Notes: generated by a model from the letters alone, not told the origin. A stretch of 64,000 nucleotides of DNA from Bacteroidales bacterium (GCA_017535325.1 JAFXUC010000063.1:28203-92202); one strand, 5' to 3'; positions 25,154 through 34,839 are shown, counted from the first letter of the stretch. Translations and numbers: made by a program.

Positions 25154-25900
25154 ATGAATATTTTAGTAATAGGAAAGGGCAACGTTGCTTTCAGTCTTGT
25201 TCCCGCTCTTGAAAATGCGGGACACAAAGTTAAAAACGTGTCTTCCCGGATAGAAATCTCTGCACCCGAAGACACCGACATTACAATTATCTGCACCGCC
25301 GACAGTGGTATCGAACCCGTCGCTTTGAACTTGAAAACCCAAAGCATAGTAGTCCACACTTCGGGCAGTACGGATTTGGAAATCTTGAAAAAACGCTTTA
25401 CTAATTGCGGCGTTATTTATCCGATTCAGACGTTTTCAAAAAACAAAACCGTTGATTTTGAGAATGTTCCGCTTTTAATCGAGGCTTCTGACAAAGAAAC
25501 TTTCTTAAAAATCGAAAAACTCGCCGCCTCGCTTTCAAAAGATGTAAGGCAAATGACCTCTGAGCAAAGAAAATTTCTGCACCTTGCAGCCGTTTTTGCG
25601 TGCAATTTCACCAACCATTTTATTGCGGTCTCAAAAGTCTTGACGGAAACTAACGGCGTGGATTTTAACTTGTTAAAACCGCTAATCGCAGAGACTTTTT
25701 CAAAAGCGCAAACCTTTGACCCCGTACTTTCGCAGACAGGTCCGGCGCAGAGAAACGATGAAAGGATATTAAATTTACATTTAAATTTGCTCGAAAATGA
25801 GCCGATGTTAAAAAAAATTTATAGTTTTGTGAGCGAAAACATTATGGATTTCAAAACAAAATATACAGATGGAATACCGCGAAAAACTGAAAAAAATTAA
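25154..25900 (+). CDS. DUF2520 / Rossmann-fold protein
   Basis: A 248-residue protein with an N-terminal Rossmann fold (MNILVIGKGNVAFSLVPAL, HTSGSTDLEIL) and an all-helical C-terminal DUF2520 part (LHLAAVFACNFTNHFI ... GPAQRNDERIL). It resembles F420- or NADP-dependent oxidoreductases, but the substrate is unknown. It overlaps the KdsC-like gene by 32 bases, and the same neighbourhood (DUF2520, KdsC-like, UbiA) recurs in Bacteroidetes as far as I recall. Confidence 0.85.
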   Translation: MNILVIGKGNVAFSLVPALENAGHKVKNVSSRIEISAPEDTDITIICTADSGIEPVALNLKTQSIVVHTSGSTDLEILKKRFTNCGVIYPIQTFSKNKTVDFENVPLLIEASDKETFLKIEKLAASLSKDVRQMTSEQRKFLHLAAVFACNFTNHFIAVSKVLTETNGVDFNLLKPLIAETFSKAQTFDPVLSQTGPAQRNDERILNLHLNLLENEPMLKKIYSFVSENIMDFKTKYTDGIPRKTEKN

Positions 25901-26381
25901 AGCATTCGCTTTTGATGTTGACGGCGTTTATTCGTCGTTTATGATAACCCTGCCGGGCGGGGAAATGTTAAGGACAATGGACTCAAAAGACGGTCTTATC
26001 ACAAGGCTCGCCTTAAACGCCGGTTTCAAAATCGCCATCATCACCCTCGGCGACTCAGAAAGCGTAAAAGCAAGATTCAACCGTTTCGGCATAACTGACG
26101 ACTATTACGACTCGTCGGTTATCACCACAAACTCAAAACTTACGGCTTTGGAAATGTTTGCAAAAAAACACGGTTTGGAGTTTGATGAAATCATGTACGG
26201 CGGCGACGATTTGCCGGACATCGAATGTCTTAAAAAAGCGGGCTTGGGCGTCTGTCCTGCCGACGCAGTTGAGGAAGTAAGAACGGTTGCCGATTACGTG
26301 TCAACAAGAAAAGGCGGACAAGCATTTGTGCGCGAGGTAATTGAATCGGTTTTGAAAACCCAGAACGTAAAATATTTTTAA
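25869..26381 (+). CDS. KdsC-like HAD phosphatase
   Basis: A 170-residue HAD-superfamily C0-type phosphatase. The nucleophile motif is FDVDGVYSS (Asp16 and Asp18); a conserved Thr/Ser follows in ITLGDSESVKAR, and GGDDLPDIECL is the C-terminal metal site. It resembles 3-deoxy-D-manno-octulosonate-8-phosphate phosphatase (KdsC) of lipopolysaccharide synthesis, but Tyr in GVYSS replaces the usual Leu/Met-Thr pattern, so the substrate may differ. The start codon lies inside the preceding gene, implying translational coupling. Confidence 0.8.
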   Translation: MEYREKLKKIKAFAFDVDGVYSSFMITLPGGEMLRTMDSKDGLITRLALNAGFKIAIITLGDSESVKARFNRFGITDDYYDSSVITTNSKLTALEMFAKKHGLEFDEIMYGGDDLPDIECLKKAGLGVCPADAVEEVRTVADYVSTRKGGQAFVREVIESVLKTQNVKYF

Positions 26382-26387
26382 AAAATT

Positions 26388-27347
26388 ATGATGCCGTTTT
26401 TGAGATTAGTGCGCTACAAAAACCTGTTGATGATTGCCTTTGCAATGTTTATGACGGTTTTCTGCATAATTAATCCGATGTTGAAACTCTTCAACCTTAT
26501 TTCGTCAACAACCGCGCTTGACACAGTTTTTATAATTTTGGCGTGCGTACTTATTGCGGCGGGCGGTTATGTTATCAACGATTATTTTGACACCAAAATA
26601 GACCGTATCAACCGTCCTGAAACACTGATTGTTACAAAATCGGTCGGATATTCCACAGCAACAAAATGGCATATTGTTTTGTCGGTAACGGGGTGTTTGT
26701 TCGGCTTTTTGGTGTCGGCGCGGCTCGGAATTTGGAAAGTCGGTTTTATGTATCCGATAATTGTCGGGCTGTTGTGGTTTTATTCGTCGGCATACAAAAA
26801 AATGTTTCTTGTCGGAAATATTGTAGTGGCGGTTTTGTCAGGACTTGTTATGGTGATTCCCGCGCTTTACGAAATGCCGGGACTTATGAACAATCCCGAC
26901 CCGATAATTCAATACGGCGCGTTAGACCCGTTTCTGATTGTCTACCAGACACTCGGAGTCGGAATTTTTGCATTTTTGACAAGTCTTACACGCGAAATCA
27001 TAAAAGACATGGAAGACGAGGAAGGCGACAAGGAACACGGTGCAAGAACACTTGCGGTGGTTTTCGGAAAACGCAACACCAAAATCGTTGTAACGATACT
27101 CAATCTTGCAACCGTCGCAATACTCGAATACGTGCTAATGACTTACTTAAACGAAACAATATCAATTATTTACATAAATGCAGCAGTAGTTTTGCCGCTG
27201 ATGTTTCTCTCGTACAAAGTCCTTAGGATAAAAGATAAAAAAGACTGCCATTTTTGCAGTATCTTTATGAAAATAACAATGCTTTTAGGAATTTTGTATC
27301 TGTTTGTGATGAGATACAATTTCTTGAATTTTAAAGACGAGTTTTAA
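26388..27347 (+). CDS. UbiA-family prenyltransferase
   Basis: A 319-residue integral membrane protein with about eight helices. The first Asp-rich motif is NDYFDTKIDRINRPETL and the second is KDMEDEEGDKEHGARTL, both needed for Mg-prenyl-diphosphate binding. Bacteroidetes members are often named geranylgeranylglycerol-phosphate geranylgeranyltransferase, but the acceptor cannot be read from sequence. It begins MM; the first Met is used here. It sits six bases after the KdsC-like gene and five bases before the kinase gene. Confidence 0.85.
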   Translation: MMPFLRLVRYKNLLMIAFAMFMTVFCIINPMLKLFNLISSTTALDTVFIILACVLIAAGGYVINDYFDTKIDRINRPETLIVTKSVGYSTATKWHIVLSVTGCLFGFLVSARLGIWKVGFMYPIIVGLLWFYSSAYKKMFLVGNIVVAVLSGLVMVIPALYEMPGLMNNPDPIIQYGALDPFLIVYQTLGVGIFAFLTSLTREIIKDMEDEEGDKEHGARTLAVVFGKRNTKIVVTILNLATVAILEYVLMTYLNETISIIYINAAVVLPLMFLSYKVLRIKDKKDCHFCSIFMKITMLLGILYLFVMRYNFLNFKDEF

Positions 27348-27352
27348 AGAAA

Positions 27353-28189
27353 ATGGCTTACAAAAGAATTTTGACGGTTCAGGACGTTTCGTGTGTCGGA
27401 CAATGCTCTCTGACGGTTGCCCTGCCGGTGCTTTCGGCTTCGGGAAACGAAACCTGTATTCTCCCGTCGGCAGTGTTAAGCACTCATACCGGCGGTTTCA
27501 ACGGTTGGACATTTAGGGATTTGACAGATGATTTTTTGAAAATAAAGGAACATTGGATAAAAGAAAAAATCGATTTTGACGCATTTTATACGGGCTATCT
27601 TGGTAGCGTACACCAGATAGATTTGGTATCTTCGATTATCAACAGCCCGCTAAAAAAGCCTGATTCTCTGATAGTTGTAGACCCTGCGATGGGTGATTAC
27701 GGAAAACTTTACGCCGGTTTTGACGCTCAATACGTCGAAAGAATGAAAAAACTTGTGTTTTCGGCAGACATTATCATTCCAAATTTTACGGAAGCATGTA
27801 TGCTCACCGCAAACGAATACAAAGAGATTCATAACAAAAATTACGTGTCTGAAATTTCGGCGCAACTTGTTGAAAAAGGTGCCAAAACGGTTGTTATCAC
27901 GGGCGTAAGTTACGAAAAAGGCACGTTAGGCGTTTTTGTCAGCGACGGTAAAAAAGAATTTTACCACCCGCACGAAGAACTCTCGCGCAAATGTTCAGGA
28001 ACGGGCGATATTTTTGCCTCGGCGTTTGTTGGGGCGATTTTAAGGGGAAAAGACATTTTCAAAGCCGCCGTCATTGCGGAAGATTTCACATTCAAAGCCA
28101 TAAAAAATACGATTGATAACCCCGCTCACTGGTACGGCGTAAAATTTGAGCCGCTCTTAGGGGAATATATCAAAAAATTGGAAGAATAA
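27353..28189 (+). CDS. pdxY: Pyridoxamine/pyridoxal kinase (PfkB-like)
   Basis: A 278-residue ribokinase-fold kinase of the pyridoxal kinase group, which salvages vitamin B6. The start RILTVQDVSCVGQCSLTVALP and the STHTGGFNGWTFRDL region are those of pyridoxamine kinases. VVDPAMGDYGKLY is the central motif and CSGTGDIFASAFVGAIL contains the catalytic base Asp. It is the last gene of the five-gene chain starting at 23219. A hairpin-rich repeat element follows it. Confidence 0.88.
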   Translation: MAYKRILTVQDVSCVGQCSLTVALPVLSASGNETCILPSAVLSTHTGGFNGWTFRDLTDDFLKIKEHWIKEKIDFDAFYTGYLGSVHQIDLVSSIINSPLKKPDSLIVVDPAMGDYGKLYAGFDAQYVERMKKLVFSADIIIPNFTEACMLTANEYKEIHNKNYVSEISAQLVEKGAKTVVITGVSYEKGTLGVFVSDGKKEFYHPHEELSRKCSGTGDIFASAFVGAILRGKDIFKAAVIAEDFTFKAIKNTIDNPAHWYGVKFEPLLGEYIKKLEE

Positions 28190-28223
28190 GGATTGAAAAT
28201 TAGGCGGTTATCAACTTAGGTTA

Positions 28224-28341
28224 CCGTGGGTTTACACCCACGGCTATTATATGTCACCCCTTCGGGGTTTGGCTTGAAGCAGACTATATGAAACTGAGTC
28301 CTGAAAGGACGAAACATAATAGACGTGGGTGTAAACCCACG
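28224..28341. repeat. 118-bp inverted repeat element between the kinase gene and glnN
   Basis: The ends CCGTGGGTTTACACCCACGG (28224-28243) and CGTGGGTGTAAACCCACG (28324-28341) are inverted copies of each other and each is itself an 8- or 7-bp hairpin. Inside are two more small hairpins, ACCCCTTCGGGGT (28256-28268) and GTCCTGAAAGGAC (28298-28310). There is no coding potential. It appears to be a mobile or dispersed palindromic repeat. Confidence 0.7.
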
Positions 28342-28353
28342 ATACAATACAAA

Positions 28354-28387
28354 TAAAAAACCGCCGTCAGAATTTTCTGACAGCGGT
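28354..28387 (-). terminator. Intrinsic terminator after glnN
   Basis: On the minus strand the 13-bp stem ACCGCTGTCAGAA/TTCTGACGGCGGT (one G-T pair; 28387-28375 and 28372-28360) is followed by a T run. Confidence 0.8.
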
Positions 28388-28405
28388 TCACTCTTAAAAA
28401 TATAA

Positions 28406-30601
28406 CTATCTGATGAACAAAAGTTCCCTGTATTTGGGCAGCGGCCACATTTCGTCGTCGATCAGAAGTTCGAGTTTGTCGGCATGGTAACGGATTGTGT
28501 CGAAGAACGGCAAAACTGTATCGTGATAAGCGATTGCTTTGTCCTTTTCGCTTTCAATCTTATTAGCAACTTTGCGTGCATTAACCATCTCCTCAACCGA
28601 ATTGTTCAAGACTGCAATGTGTTCAGAAATCTGCTCTATTGATTGTAAGGTTTTTTCGCTGAGTTTCAAGGCTTTTTCTTTGCCGAAAACAGTTTCCATC
28701 TTTGTAACGCTATCAAGCAAAAGACCCTGATATTTGGTTGCAACAGGAATTACGGAACTGATAATCATGTCGCCCAAAACGCGCGCTTCAATCTGGATTT
28801 TCTTGGTGTAAGTATCCCATTTAACCTCGTTTCTTGCGTGAAGTTCTTTTTCTGTGAAAACGCCTGTCTTTGTGAAAAGTTCAACTGACTCTTTTGTCGT
28901 GTAAGCGTCGTAAATCTTCGGAACGGAGGTTTCGCAGTCCAAACCGCGTTTTGCAGCCTCTGCTTTCCACTCGTCAGAATAGCCGTTGCCGTCAAAACGG
29001 ATTGGTTTAGAAAGTTTTATGTATTCTTTGATAACCTCGAAAATTGCTTTTTCCTTGCTCTGGCCTGCGGCGATTTTTTCGTCAACTTTTGCCTTGAATT
29101 CTTTCAACTGAGCGGCTACCGCCGTGTTGAGGGCAATCATTGCCGAAGCGCAGTTTGCTGACGAGCCTACGGCGCGGAACTCAAACCTGTTGCCGGTGAA
29201 TGCAAACGGCGAAGTACGGTTTCTGTCGGTGTTGTCAATGAAAACTTCCGGAATACTGCCGATACCGAGTTGCATTTTTTTCTTGGCGTCGAGAGCGATA
29301 CCGTCCTCAAATTCAGCGTTTTCGATTTTGTCCAAGAGTTGAGACAACTGCGTTCCCAAAAATGCAGAAATAATTGCCGGAGGTGCTTCGTTTGCGCCCA
29401 AACGGTGAGCGTTTTGAGCCGTCATCACAGAAGCCTTCAAAAGTGCATTGTTTTTGTAAACGGCTGTCAAAATGTTAACCATAAAGGTTACGAACTGCAA
29501 ATTTTCCTGAGGTGTTTTGCCCGGAGTAAGAAGGCCTACGCCGGTGTCAGTTCCGAGCGACCAGTTGTTGTGTTTACCCGAACCGTTGATGCCTGCAAAC
29601 GGTTTTTCATGTAAAAGAACCCTGAAACCGTGCTTTCTTGCAATACGTTTCATAATTGACATAATCAAAAGGTTCTGGTCGTTAGCGAGATTGGTTTCAC
29701 CAAAAATCGGTGCTAATTCAAACTGGTTCGGTGCAACCTCGTTGTGGCGGGTTTTGCAAGGAATACCGTATTTATACGCTTCAAACTCAACTTCTTTCAT
29801 ATAAGCCTGAACACGTTCGGGAATTGCGCCAAAATAGTGGTCTTCCAACTGCTGGTTTTTAGCGGATTCGTGTCCGAGCAAAGAGCGTCCTGTCAAAAGA
29901 AGGTCGGGACGTGCTGCGTAAAGACCTTCGTCAACAAGAAAATATTCCTGTTCCCAGCCGAGATAAGAATATACTTTCTTAACGTTTTCGTCAAAATATT
30001 TGCAGACATCCACTGCGGCTTTGTCAACCGCGTCAAGGGCTTTCAACAAAGGTGCTTTGTAGTCAAGACTCTCGCCGGTGTAAGAGATGAAAATCGTTGG
30101 AATACAGAGCGTGTCGTCAACGATAAAAGCCGGAGAGGAAGGATCCCAAGCCGAATATCCACGCGCTTCAAAAGTGTTTCTAAGACCACCGCTCGGAAAA
30201 CTTGAAGCGTCAGGCTCCTGCTGTGCGAGGAGTTTGCCTGAAAACTCTTCGATAACGCCTTCGCCCGGTGCGCCGGCATATTCGATAAACGAGTCATGTT
30301 TTTCTGCCGTGCCTTCGGTAAGCGGCTGAAACCAGTGCGTATAATGCGTTGCGCCGAGTTCCATTGCCCATTGTTTCATGCCGGCAGCCACCTGGTCTGC
30401 AATACTGCGGTCAAGGGGCTTGCCGCTTTTTGTGATTTCGTTAATCTTCTTAACGGTGTCTTTCGACAAATATTGAGACATCTGCTCTTTGCCGAAAGTA
30501 TACTTTCCGAAATACGACGAAGTTGCCTCTTCCGGAGTTTCAACATAGCGTGCTTCTTTTTTGAAAGCCTCGCCGACTACTTGAAATCTTAATCCGCTCA
30601 T
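28406..30601 (-). CDS. glnN: Glutamine synthetase type III
   Basis: Makes glutamine from glutamate, ammonia and ATP. It has 731 residues, the length of the GSIII class and much longer than GSI (about 470). GSIII features include the N-terminal RFQVVGEAF and YFGKYTFG, THYTHWFQPLTEGTAEKHDSF, GWEQEYFLVD, NEVAPNQFELAPIF, GINGSGKHNNWS and the C-terminal helical bundle. It is the type used by Bacteroides for ammonia assimilation. It is a single gene with its own promoter region carrying ACGTAAA-like sites and its own terminator, about 21 kb from gltBD. Confidence 0.97.
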   Translation of the reverse strand: MSGLRFQVVGEAFKKEARYVETPEEATSSYFGKYTFGKEQMSQYLSKDTVKKINEITKSGKPLDRSIADQVAAGMKQWAMELGATHYTHWFQPLTEGTAEKHDSFIEYAGAPGEGVIEEFSGKLLAQQEPDASSFPSGGLRNTFEARGYSAWDPSSPAFIVDDTLCIPTIFISYTGESLDYKAPLLKALDAVDKAAVDVCKYFDENVKKVYSYLGWEQEYFLVDEGLYAARPDLLLTGRSLLGHESAKNQQLEDHYFGAIPERVQAYMKEVEFEAYKYGIPCKTRHNEVAPNQFELAPIFGETNLANDQNLLIMSIMKRIARKHGFRVLLHEKPFAGINGSGKHNNWSLGTDTGVGLLTPGKTPQENLQFVTFMVNILTAVYKNNALLKASVMTAQNAHRLGANEAPPAIISAFLGTQLSQLLDKIENAEFEDGIALDAKKKMQLGIGSIPEVFIDNTDRNRTSPFAFTGNRFEFRAVGSSANCASAMIALNTAVAAQLKEFKAKVDEKIAAGQSKEKAIFEVIKEYIKLSKPIRFDGNGYSDEWKAEAAKRGLDCETSVPKIYDAYTTKESVELFTKTGVFTEKELHARNEVKWDTYTKKIQIEARVLGDMIISSVIPVATKYQGLLLDSVTKMETVFGKEKALKLSEKTLQSIEQISEHIAVLNNSVEEMVNARKVANKIESEKDKAIAYHDTVLPFFDTIRYHADKLELLIDDEMWPLPKYRELLFIR

Positions 30602-30632
30602 AACAATTTTTAAATTTTATGGTTTATTTTTT

Positions 30633-30740
30633 ACGTTGCAAAGTAACATAAAATAAGCCGTTTTTGCAATAAAGAAAAAACGTAAACAGCAAAAAAATAT
30701 CTACGTTGTTTGCGTAAAAAGGTCTAAGAAAAAAACGTAT
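30633..30740. promoter_or_regulatory. glnN promoter region with several ACGTAAA half-sites
   Basis: ACGT-centred sites occur at 30633 (TTACGTTG), 30680 (ACGTAAAC), 30703 (CTACGTTG), about 30712 (GCGTAAAAA) and 30735 (ACGTATG). The minus-strand sequence TTACTTTG at 30639-30646 is one base from the -7 consensus. The half-sites are weaker and more scattered than those at gltB. Confidence 0.4.
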
Positions 30741-30748
30741 GAAAAAGG

Positions 30749-31738
30749 TCAACTTTTTATGTAAACCTCTATCAGAGAAGCCTCTTTCTCAGGATAAAAA
30801 CACAAATTCTTTATCATCGCCGGTACTAAAACAGTTTCACCTTTTGTCAGTGTAACAGAATCTTCACCTCCCTCATACTCTATACGACAACCGCCTTCGG
30901 TACACATATATATTATAAAGGAGTCGATTTCGGGGAAATCTTTTTCAACCGGCATATTAAAACGGAAAACGTTTGTGGTGAAATATTGACAATCCACTGC
31001 GTTAACAGTTTTATTCATAACTGGGCTGCAAGATATTTTGTAATCGCCGTAAAACTCGTAATCTATCGCCTCAGCCGCTTGTGCAAGATGAAGTTCCCTT
31101 GGTTTTCCGTCCGCACCTTTTCTGTCATAATCGTAAATACGATAAGTTATATCAGATGACTGCTGAATTTCCGCTAACATAATACCCGCTCCGATTGCAT
31201 GAACTCTACCCGCCGGAATGAAAAAAACATCGTCTTTTTTCACCTTTATATAATTGAGCAGTTCTGAAAGACTGCCCGCCGTAGTTTTTGCAAGATATTC
31301 CTCTTTGGATACTTCCCTATTAAAACCGCAGACAAGTTCAGCATCTTTTTCTGCTTCAAGCACATACCACATTTCGGTTTTGCCGTAAGAGTTGTGCTTT
31401 TCGGCGGCTAAATCATCATCAGGGTGTACTTGGACAGAAAGTTTGTCATTAGCGTCAATGAATTTTATAAGCAGCGGAAAATCATTGCCGAACCTCTCGT
31501 AAACGCTGTCGCCGACAAGGTCGCCCATATAAACTTCCAACAATTCAGACAAATCGTTGCCAGCCAAAAAACCGTTGCAAACAACTGAAACATTATCTTT
31601 TACGCCAGAAATTTCCCAACTCTCGCCGCATTTTTCAGGCGCATTAGTACGATGAAGTTTTGTCTTAAAACCATTACCCCCCCAAATAGGCGTTTTGTAA
31701 ATCGGAGTAAATTTTAACGGATATAAACTTTTTTCCAT
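30749..31738 (-). CDS. manA: Mannose-6-phosphate isomerase, class I
   Basis: Interconverts mannose 6-phosphate and fructose 6-phosphate, 329 residues. Zinc ligands are in LSVQVHPDD (Gln and His), KTEMWYVLE (Glu) and the later GRVHAIGAG (His). The start YPLKFTPIYKTPIWGG and RIYDYDRKG are typical of the short bacterial form. An -7 box matching the consensus lies 55-62 bases upstream. It stands alone on the minus strand, divergent from the GAF/PAS receptor gene. Confidence 0.95.
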   Translation of the reverse strand: MEKSLYPLKFTPIYKTPIWGGNGFKTKLHRTNAPEKCGESWEISGVKDNVSVVCNGFLAGNDLSELLEVYMGDLVGDSVYERFGNDFPLLIKFIDANDKLSVQVHPDDDLAAEKHNSYGKTEMWYVLEAEKDAELVCGFNREVSKEEYLAKTTAGSLSELLNYIKVKKDDVFFIPAGRVHAIGAGIMLAEIQQSSDITYRIYDYDRKGADGKPRELHLAQAAEAIDYEFYGDYKISCSPVMNKTVNAVDCQYFTTNVFRFNMPVEKDFPEIDSFIIYMCTEGGCRIEYEGGEDSVTLTKGETVLVPAMIKNLCFYPEKEASLIEVYIKS

Positions 31739-31792
31739 ATTGTTTTTAGTGTAATTTTATATTTCGGTATCAAATTTGTATTTTTCCAACTG

Positions 31793-31800
31793 CAAAAGTA
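31793..31800 (-). promoter_or_regulatory. manA promoter, -7 box TACTTTTG
   Basis: Exact TAnnTTTG match on the minus strand, with a TTG about 20 bases further upstream (31821-31823) in the -33 position. Confidence 0.6.
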
Positions 31801-31997
31801 TACCTAATTTATTATAAAAGCAATTTAATGTGCAAAAAAAATTTTTCTGTTAACATTCTTTTTTACAGCGTGTTAACAAAAAAATACGAAATATCACGGA
31901 AAATTATCGGAAAATTTTTGTTTTGCGGCAAAAAAGTTTGTAATTTTCCTACGAATTTTGAGTAAAAAATTTTGTACGAAAATCAACATACAGGCTT

Positions 31998-34781
31998 ATG
32001 AAAAAGCGAAAACTTAGTATAAAGTCGAAATTTAATTTAATATTGACGGCCTCGCTGATACCGTTTGCGGTAGTCAGTGCGGTTTTCGGATTTTTGTTGT
32101 TTTCCAACAAGGCTTACGACGAATATGAAGAAGAAATTGTTTCGGTAAAGATGTCGTATTTGAGGCTGAAAGAGTACGAGCAGGCGTTTCTTTTGAATTA
32201 TCCTTCTGATGACGTTTATTTTAAGACGGGGGAAAACGTTTATCTGCGCCGTTTTGACATTGAGGAAAAAGACCTCAACCGTCATTTGGACGAACTGCTC
32301 AACAATCCGACAACTGCAAAACTCGAACTCGGCGACAAAATTTATATGTTGAAGGAAAACGCCGATAGTTACGGGGATTTGCTGAAACTTATCAGTTCAA
32401 AAATTTACCAGAGAGGCTCTTTCCAAACTGGTATAATCGGCGAAATAGAACGCAGTTACAACAACGCGGTAAGCCAGCAAACGCTTGATTTGCCGGTACT
32501 TGCTTCGCTAAAAGAAATGGAAGTCCAGTATTTGAGCCGCAAGGACATTTCGTTTTATAACAAGTTTATGTCTCTTTACACCAATTATGTCGGCTCTGTT
32601 CCCGGCAACGTTGACGACATTGACTTGCAACTTGTAAGGGATTCTTCAAGGACGGATTCAATCGCGCCCGTGCAGACTTCTGCAAAACATGCCAAAATTA
32701 TGAAAGATGCCGACAAAATCAAGCCCGTAAACGATTTGAAACGCTATTTTACCGCACTTATTAAAATAGACAAAGAAATCGGTTTTAATAGGGAAGAAGG
32801 TTTGTTGTCGGACATTCAGGTTGAAAAGGCAAAACTTGACGACATAGATTCTATCGTGTCATACGTCAGCGAGAAAAAAGAAACTTCTATTGCCTACACA
32901 AGAAACTTTTTGATAGGCGTAGTAATTCTTTTGATTTTGGCACTGATAATAGCGCATTTCAAAATTTCAAAAACCATTTCCATAGGCGTTGAAAAAATCG
33001 GCGGCTATCTCACGCAACTCAGTAAAGGTATTTTGCCTGAAAAGGAAATCGTGCTTGACACTAACGACGAACTTGCCGAAATGTCAGAAAAACTTAACAC
33101 GTTTTCGCGCGGTCTTAAACAGACAACCGAATTTGCGACCACAATCGGTGCCGGAAATCTTGATACGGATTTTAAACCGCTTTCAGAAAACGATATTCTC
33201 GGTAATTCGCTTTTGGAGATGCGCTCCAACCTTTATAAATCGCAGCAGGAAGACCTCAAACGTCAGCACGAAGACGATTTAAGAAAGTGGGCTAACGAAG
33301 GTTTGACGCAATTTTCAGAAATTTTGCGTCAAAGTACAAGCAATATTTCTGACCTTGCAAACAACGTTTTGAAAAACCTCATTCACTTTCTTAACGCAAA
33401 TCAAGGCGGACTTTTCCTTTACAACGATTCCGACAAAGAGGACATTCACTTGGAACTCGTTTCCTCTTACGCCTACAATCAAGAAAGGAAAAAGAAAAAG
33501 AAAATATATCTGGGCGAAGGTCTTATCGGAACGTGTGCGATTGAAAAATCTTACGTTTACTTAACCGATTTGCCCAACGATTATTTGACGATAACCTCAG
33601 GTCTTGGCGGCAGCAATCCGTCATGCCTTTTGATTATGCCTTTGAAAGTTGAAGAACAGATTTTCGGCGTTATGGAAATCGCGTCTTTCAAGAAGATGGA
33701 AAAACATGAAATCGACTTTGTGGAAAAAGTTTCCGAGTCAATTGCCTCCACGCTTTCAATCGCAAAAATCAACCAAAGAACCGTTGAACTGCTTTCACAG
33801 TCTCAACAGCAAGCCGAGGAAATGGCATCTCAGGAAGAGGAAATGCGTCAAAACTTGGAAGAGCTTCAAGCCACACAAGAAGAATCAGCAAGAAAAGAGG
33901 CAGAAATGCAATCTATTTTGAACGCCGTTCACTCTTCATCGCTTGTTATTGAGTACGACTTAACGGGAAGAATCACGAGCGTCAACGAGTCATTCTGCCG
34001 CACGCTGAACCTTCAACGCGAACAAGCAATAGGCAGAAATCAAGACGAGTTCCGCGATGCTTCCGATCCGCTTTCGATGCAAGATTCTGACTTTTGGTCA
34101 AGAGTTAAGGACGGCGAAGTTATCAAAAGAACCGACAAATATTTGGTTTCAGGCGAAGAACATTGGTTGCAACAGGTTTTCACGCCGATTTTGGACTCTG
34201 ACGGTTTTCCGTACAAAATCCTCAATATGGCAACCGACATCTCTGCAAATAAAAAGCAGGAAATAGAACTTCAAGTTCAAGCCGAAAAAATGGCGGCTCA
34301 GGAAGAGAAACTCCGTCAGAATTTGGAAGAGTTGCAAAAAACTCAGGATTCTATGAGAGAGCAGCAGAGCGAACTCAACGAGATGAATACAAAACTCAAA
34401 AATAATGAGGAAATTCTCGTTAAGGCTGTTGAGAAATCCAAACAACAGGAAAACGAACTTCAACAGAAAGTTCAGGAACTCAATAAGTTGCACAAAGAAT
34501 TGGAAATTCAGCAGGCGGAAATTCTTGACCAAAACCGCGTACTTCAAGAAAAAGAGCAACTTCAAGCCAAAGCCCTCTTGGACGCAGACAAAAACCTCGA
34601 AAGGGCAAGAATCAAAATTATGGCAGAATTTGTCAGAAATCTTGAACGTCAGGTTTCCGTTATGGGAAAAACAGAAGAAAAACTCAGAGCCGTCAACAAC
34701 ATTCCGCCGGCAATTATCGAGGAAATACACGACATAAACACAGACTTTAAGATTTTGATTTCAAAATACAAAGTGGAATAA
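31998..34781 (+). CDS. Membrane receptor with HAMP, GAF and PAS domains, no recognisable output domain
   Basis: A 927-residue protein. Membrane helices at about 13-33 and 300-320 bracket a mainly helical extracytoplasmic domain, so it senses something outside the inner membrane. A HAMP linker (about 322-380), a GAF domain (about 440-600, with GGLFLYNDSD and GLGGSNPSCLLIMPLKV), a PAS domain (about 640-755) and long coiled coils rich in Gln and Glu follow. QEEEMRQNLEELQATQEE occurs before the PAS domain and a close copy after it. There is no H-box, ATPase, GGDEF, EAL, phosphatase or methyl-accepting signature. Signal output may go through the coiled coil to a partner. Confidence 0.85.
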   Translation: MKKRKLSIKSKFNLILTASLIPFAVVSAVFGFLLFSNKAYDEYEEEIVSVKMSYLRLKEYEQAFLLNYPSDDVYFKTGENVYLRRFDIEEKDLNRHLDELLNNPTTAKLELGDKIYMLKENADSYGDLLKLISSKIYQRGSFQTGIIGEIERSYNNAVSQQTLDLPVLASLKEMEVQYLSRKDISFYNKFMSLYTNYVGSVPGNVDDIDLQLVRDSSRTDSIAPVQTSAKHAKIMKDADKIKPVNDLKRYFTALIKIDKEIGFNREEGLLSDIQVEKAKLDDIDSIVSYVSEKKETSIAYTRNFLIGVVILLILALIIAHFKISKTISIGVEKIGGYLTQLSKGILPEKEIVLDTNDELAEMSEKLNTFSRGLKQTTEFATTIGAGNLDTDFKPLSENDILGNSLLEMRSNLYKSQQEDLKRQHEDDLRKWANEGLTQFSEILRQSTSNISDLANNVLKNLIHFLNANQGGLFLYNDSDKEDIHLELVSSYAYNQERKKKKKIYLGEGLIGTCAIEKSYVYLTDLPNDYLTITSGLGGSNPSCLLIMPLKVEEQIFGVMEIASFKKMEKHEIDFVEKVSESIASTLSIAKINQRTVELLSQSQQQAEEMASQEEEMRQNLEELQATQEESARKEAEMQSILNAVHSSSLVIEYDLTGRITSVNESFCRTLNLQREQAIGRNQDEFRDASDPLSMQDSDFWSRVKDGEVIKRTDKYLVSGEEHWLQQVFTPILDSDGFPYKILNMATDISANKKQEIELQVQAEKMAAQEEKLRQNLEELQKTQDSMREQQSELNEMNTKLKNNEEILVKAVEKSKQQENELQQKVQELNKLHKELEIQQAEILDQNRVLQEKEQLQAKALLDADKNLERARIKIMAEFVRNLERQVSVMGKTEEKLRAVNNIPPAIIEEIHDINTDFKILISKYKVE

Positions 34782-34803
34782 AAAAATTAGTTAAATAGGG
34801 GAA

Positions 34804-34839
34804 AAAATCGGAGTCCGAAAAGGATTCCGATTTTTTTTT
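34804..34839 (+). terminator. Intrinsic terminator after the GAF/PAS receptor gene
   Basis: 12-bp stem AAATCGGAGTCC / GGATTCCGATTT (one G-T pair) followed by a T run. Confidence 0.8.
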
